DNA of 64,000 nucleotides, taken from positions 32,001,112 to 32,065,111 of the forward strand of contig JBOZIK010000001.1 of the NCBI GenBank assembly GCA_051453625.1, read 5' to 3'. Below are positions 62,998 through 64,000 of this stretch, in pieces (the first letter of the stretch is position 1; every line of letters begins with the position of its first letter). A program made the translations under genes and the position numbers. A model generated the notes under the pieces. That model was not told the DNA's origin. It searched no databases and saw only the letters and a program-made list of their open reading frames with translations. Origin of the DNA: Welwitschia mirabilis (taxonomy: Eukaryota; Gnetophyta; Gnetopsida; Welwitschiales).

Positions 62998-63967
62998 TGA
63001 TTTCTTAGTTAATATTTATATATTCTACTACCTAGATAGTTTTAAAATTAATATCAATAATGTTAATCATGTTAGTAATACTAGTAGTTAGTGGTTATTC
63101 ATTTTATTATATTTCACATTCAAATAGTGTATTATAGGTAAAAATCTACTAATATTATCATGTAACATCAAAATAAATAAATGACTGGAACAAATATAGT
63201 AAGATATTCCTAACTATAGTATCCTTAAACTTAGAAAGAGGTAATGGAAATATAGAAGAAAGAAGAGGAACTAAATTTTTAGTGAAAACATATATAGTCC
63301 TAAGGATAAAAAAGGATGGGGAATAATTTAAGAAGGAAAAAACAAGATAAAACTAATAATGGTTTTTAATGAAAGGCTAATTTAAGGCTTTCACTACAAT
63401 TTCTACTTTAATTCTATTTACAAAGGAAATACTATTTGTAATTAGCTATTTTTGATAATATAAGAATTACATTTCTAAAAGAATTATGACTACATTATGA
63501 TTTTATTATATCATGTATTTGAAATTATTTAACTAAAAAGTTTTATTCCTTATGTTGTTAACTTACTAATAATCACTTAAAAAGGCACTATTTTCTTTAA
63601 TCCTTTTTTGATGTTTGTTATTGAACATATACTAGGATATTTATAGTACTTATAAATAGGTGTTATTTTAGTATAAGCACTTCACAAAGCTATATTTCAT
63701 TTAACATCATGTATAATATGTAAATAAGTAATAATTGATCATCCTCCAACTTAAGTTACTCTTGTTGTTCCTTATAAAGATCTCATCTTAGTAATACAAT
63801 TTGAGTTAAATTGGTTAAAATGTTAATTATCTTAATTAGTTATTTTTAGTAATTTTTCATGCTTTTAAAAGCACAATTTAATGTAAAATTTAAGTTAGTA
63901 GTGTAATTTCTTAGTATATTTATTGTAAAAGTTTATGTTATTTTTGTATATTTGCTTTCTAATAACA
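62998..63967 (+). repeat. 3' LTR of the outer gypsy element
   Basis: Collinear with 46504-47393 and ends TCTAATAACA. About 80 bp longer, mainly from an insertion near 63300-63360. Contains a TATA-like ACTTATAAATAGG near 63650. Followed by AGATT, the likely target duplication. Confidence 0.7.
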
Positions 63968-64000
63968 AGATTAATCATCTCTCTACCTTGAAAACTGTTA

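Larger units (their letters stand above)
46504..63967 (+). mobile_element. Outer Ty3-gypsy (Athila/Tat-like) element with a nested insert
   Basis: Direct repeats of 0.9-1.0 kb (46504-47393 and 62998-63967) begin TG and end CA. The flanking 5-mers ATATT (left) and AGATT (right) match at four of five positions. Downstream of the left copy come a faint gag, protease, RT, RNase H and integrase in the gypsy order, all on the plus strand and decayed. A minus-strand gag-only element (53715-58171) is nested between integrase and the right repeat. Weak points: no clear polypurine tract before 62998 and a poorly preserved primer site. Confidence 0.65.

Noticed and set aside
1-64000. Bacterial-type features, CRISPR arrays, rRNA or tRNA genes
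   Set aside because: Looked for spaced identical repeats and tRNA-like cloverleaf sequences; the only tRNA-related sequences are retroelement primer sites.

Overview
This 64 kb window is AT-rich, heavily decayed plant DNA made almost entirely of nested transposable elements. I see no intact host gene. Plant origin is supported by four things: copia elements primed by initiator-methionine tRNA (TGGTATCAGAGC-type sites), Athila/Tat-type Ty3-gypsy elements, a CACTA transposon, and two recognisable fragments of plant housekeeping genes. I cannot name the species; an angiosperm is likely. Most reading frames are broken by TAA, TAG and TGA at former CAA, CAG and CGA codons. This is the C-to-T decay expected of old methylated DNA, so long open frames are rare and most short ones are meaningless.

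Layout. (1) 1-4401: minus-strand copia element 'A', cut by the window edge, with 5' LTR, primer site, 2.1 kb leader, gag, protease and the start of integrase. (2) 4402-8249: unassigned. (3) 8250-14489: two plus-strand copies (B and C') of a second copia family, with R/U5, primer site and a long leader; C' reaches gag. A minus-strand gypsy solo LTR (9551-10788) splits B. (4) 14590-16345: minus-strand gypsy fragment with primer site and LTR, followed by a tandem array with a 147-bp period (16346-17215). (5) About 18290-35857: full-length plus-strand copia element 'C' of the same family as B and C', with gag, protease, integrase, reverse transcriptase, RNase H and 3' LTR. (6) 24667-34499: a 9.8 kb CACTA transposon inserted in the reverse transcriptase of C. 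It carries subterminal repeat arrays, five exons of a TBC-domain RabGAP gene with introns still present, an internally deleted UDP-sugar transporter copy, and an unidentified exon-like block. I recognise no transposase in it, so it looks like a non-autonomous gene-capturing element. (7) 35858-46503: mostly unassigned AT-rich DNA with a diverged 0.3 kb direct repeat pair and a motif-repeat zone. (8) 46504-63967: a plus-strand Ty3-gypsy element with LTR-like repeats about 0.9 kb long at both ends, a near-matching 5-bp target duplication and decayed protease, RT, RNase H and integrase. A gag-only Athila-like element in minus orientation (53715-58171) is nested in it. Its 3' part also holds a 26-bp minisatellite and a capsid-like coding relic.

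The most interesting object is the CACTA element. The host reading frame of the copia reverse transcriptase rejoins exactly at the insertion point, which fixes its ends. Several N-gaps have duplicated flanks and are probably unmerged contig ends rather than missing sequence. Coordinates of decayed features are approximate where stated.
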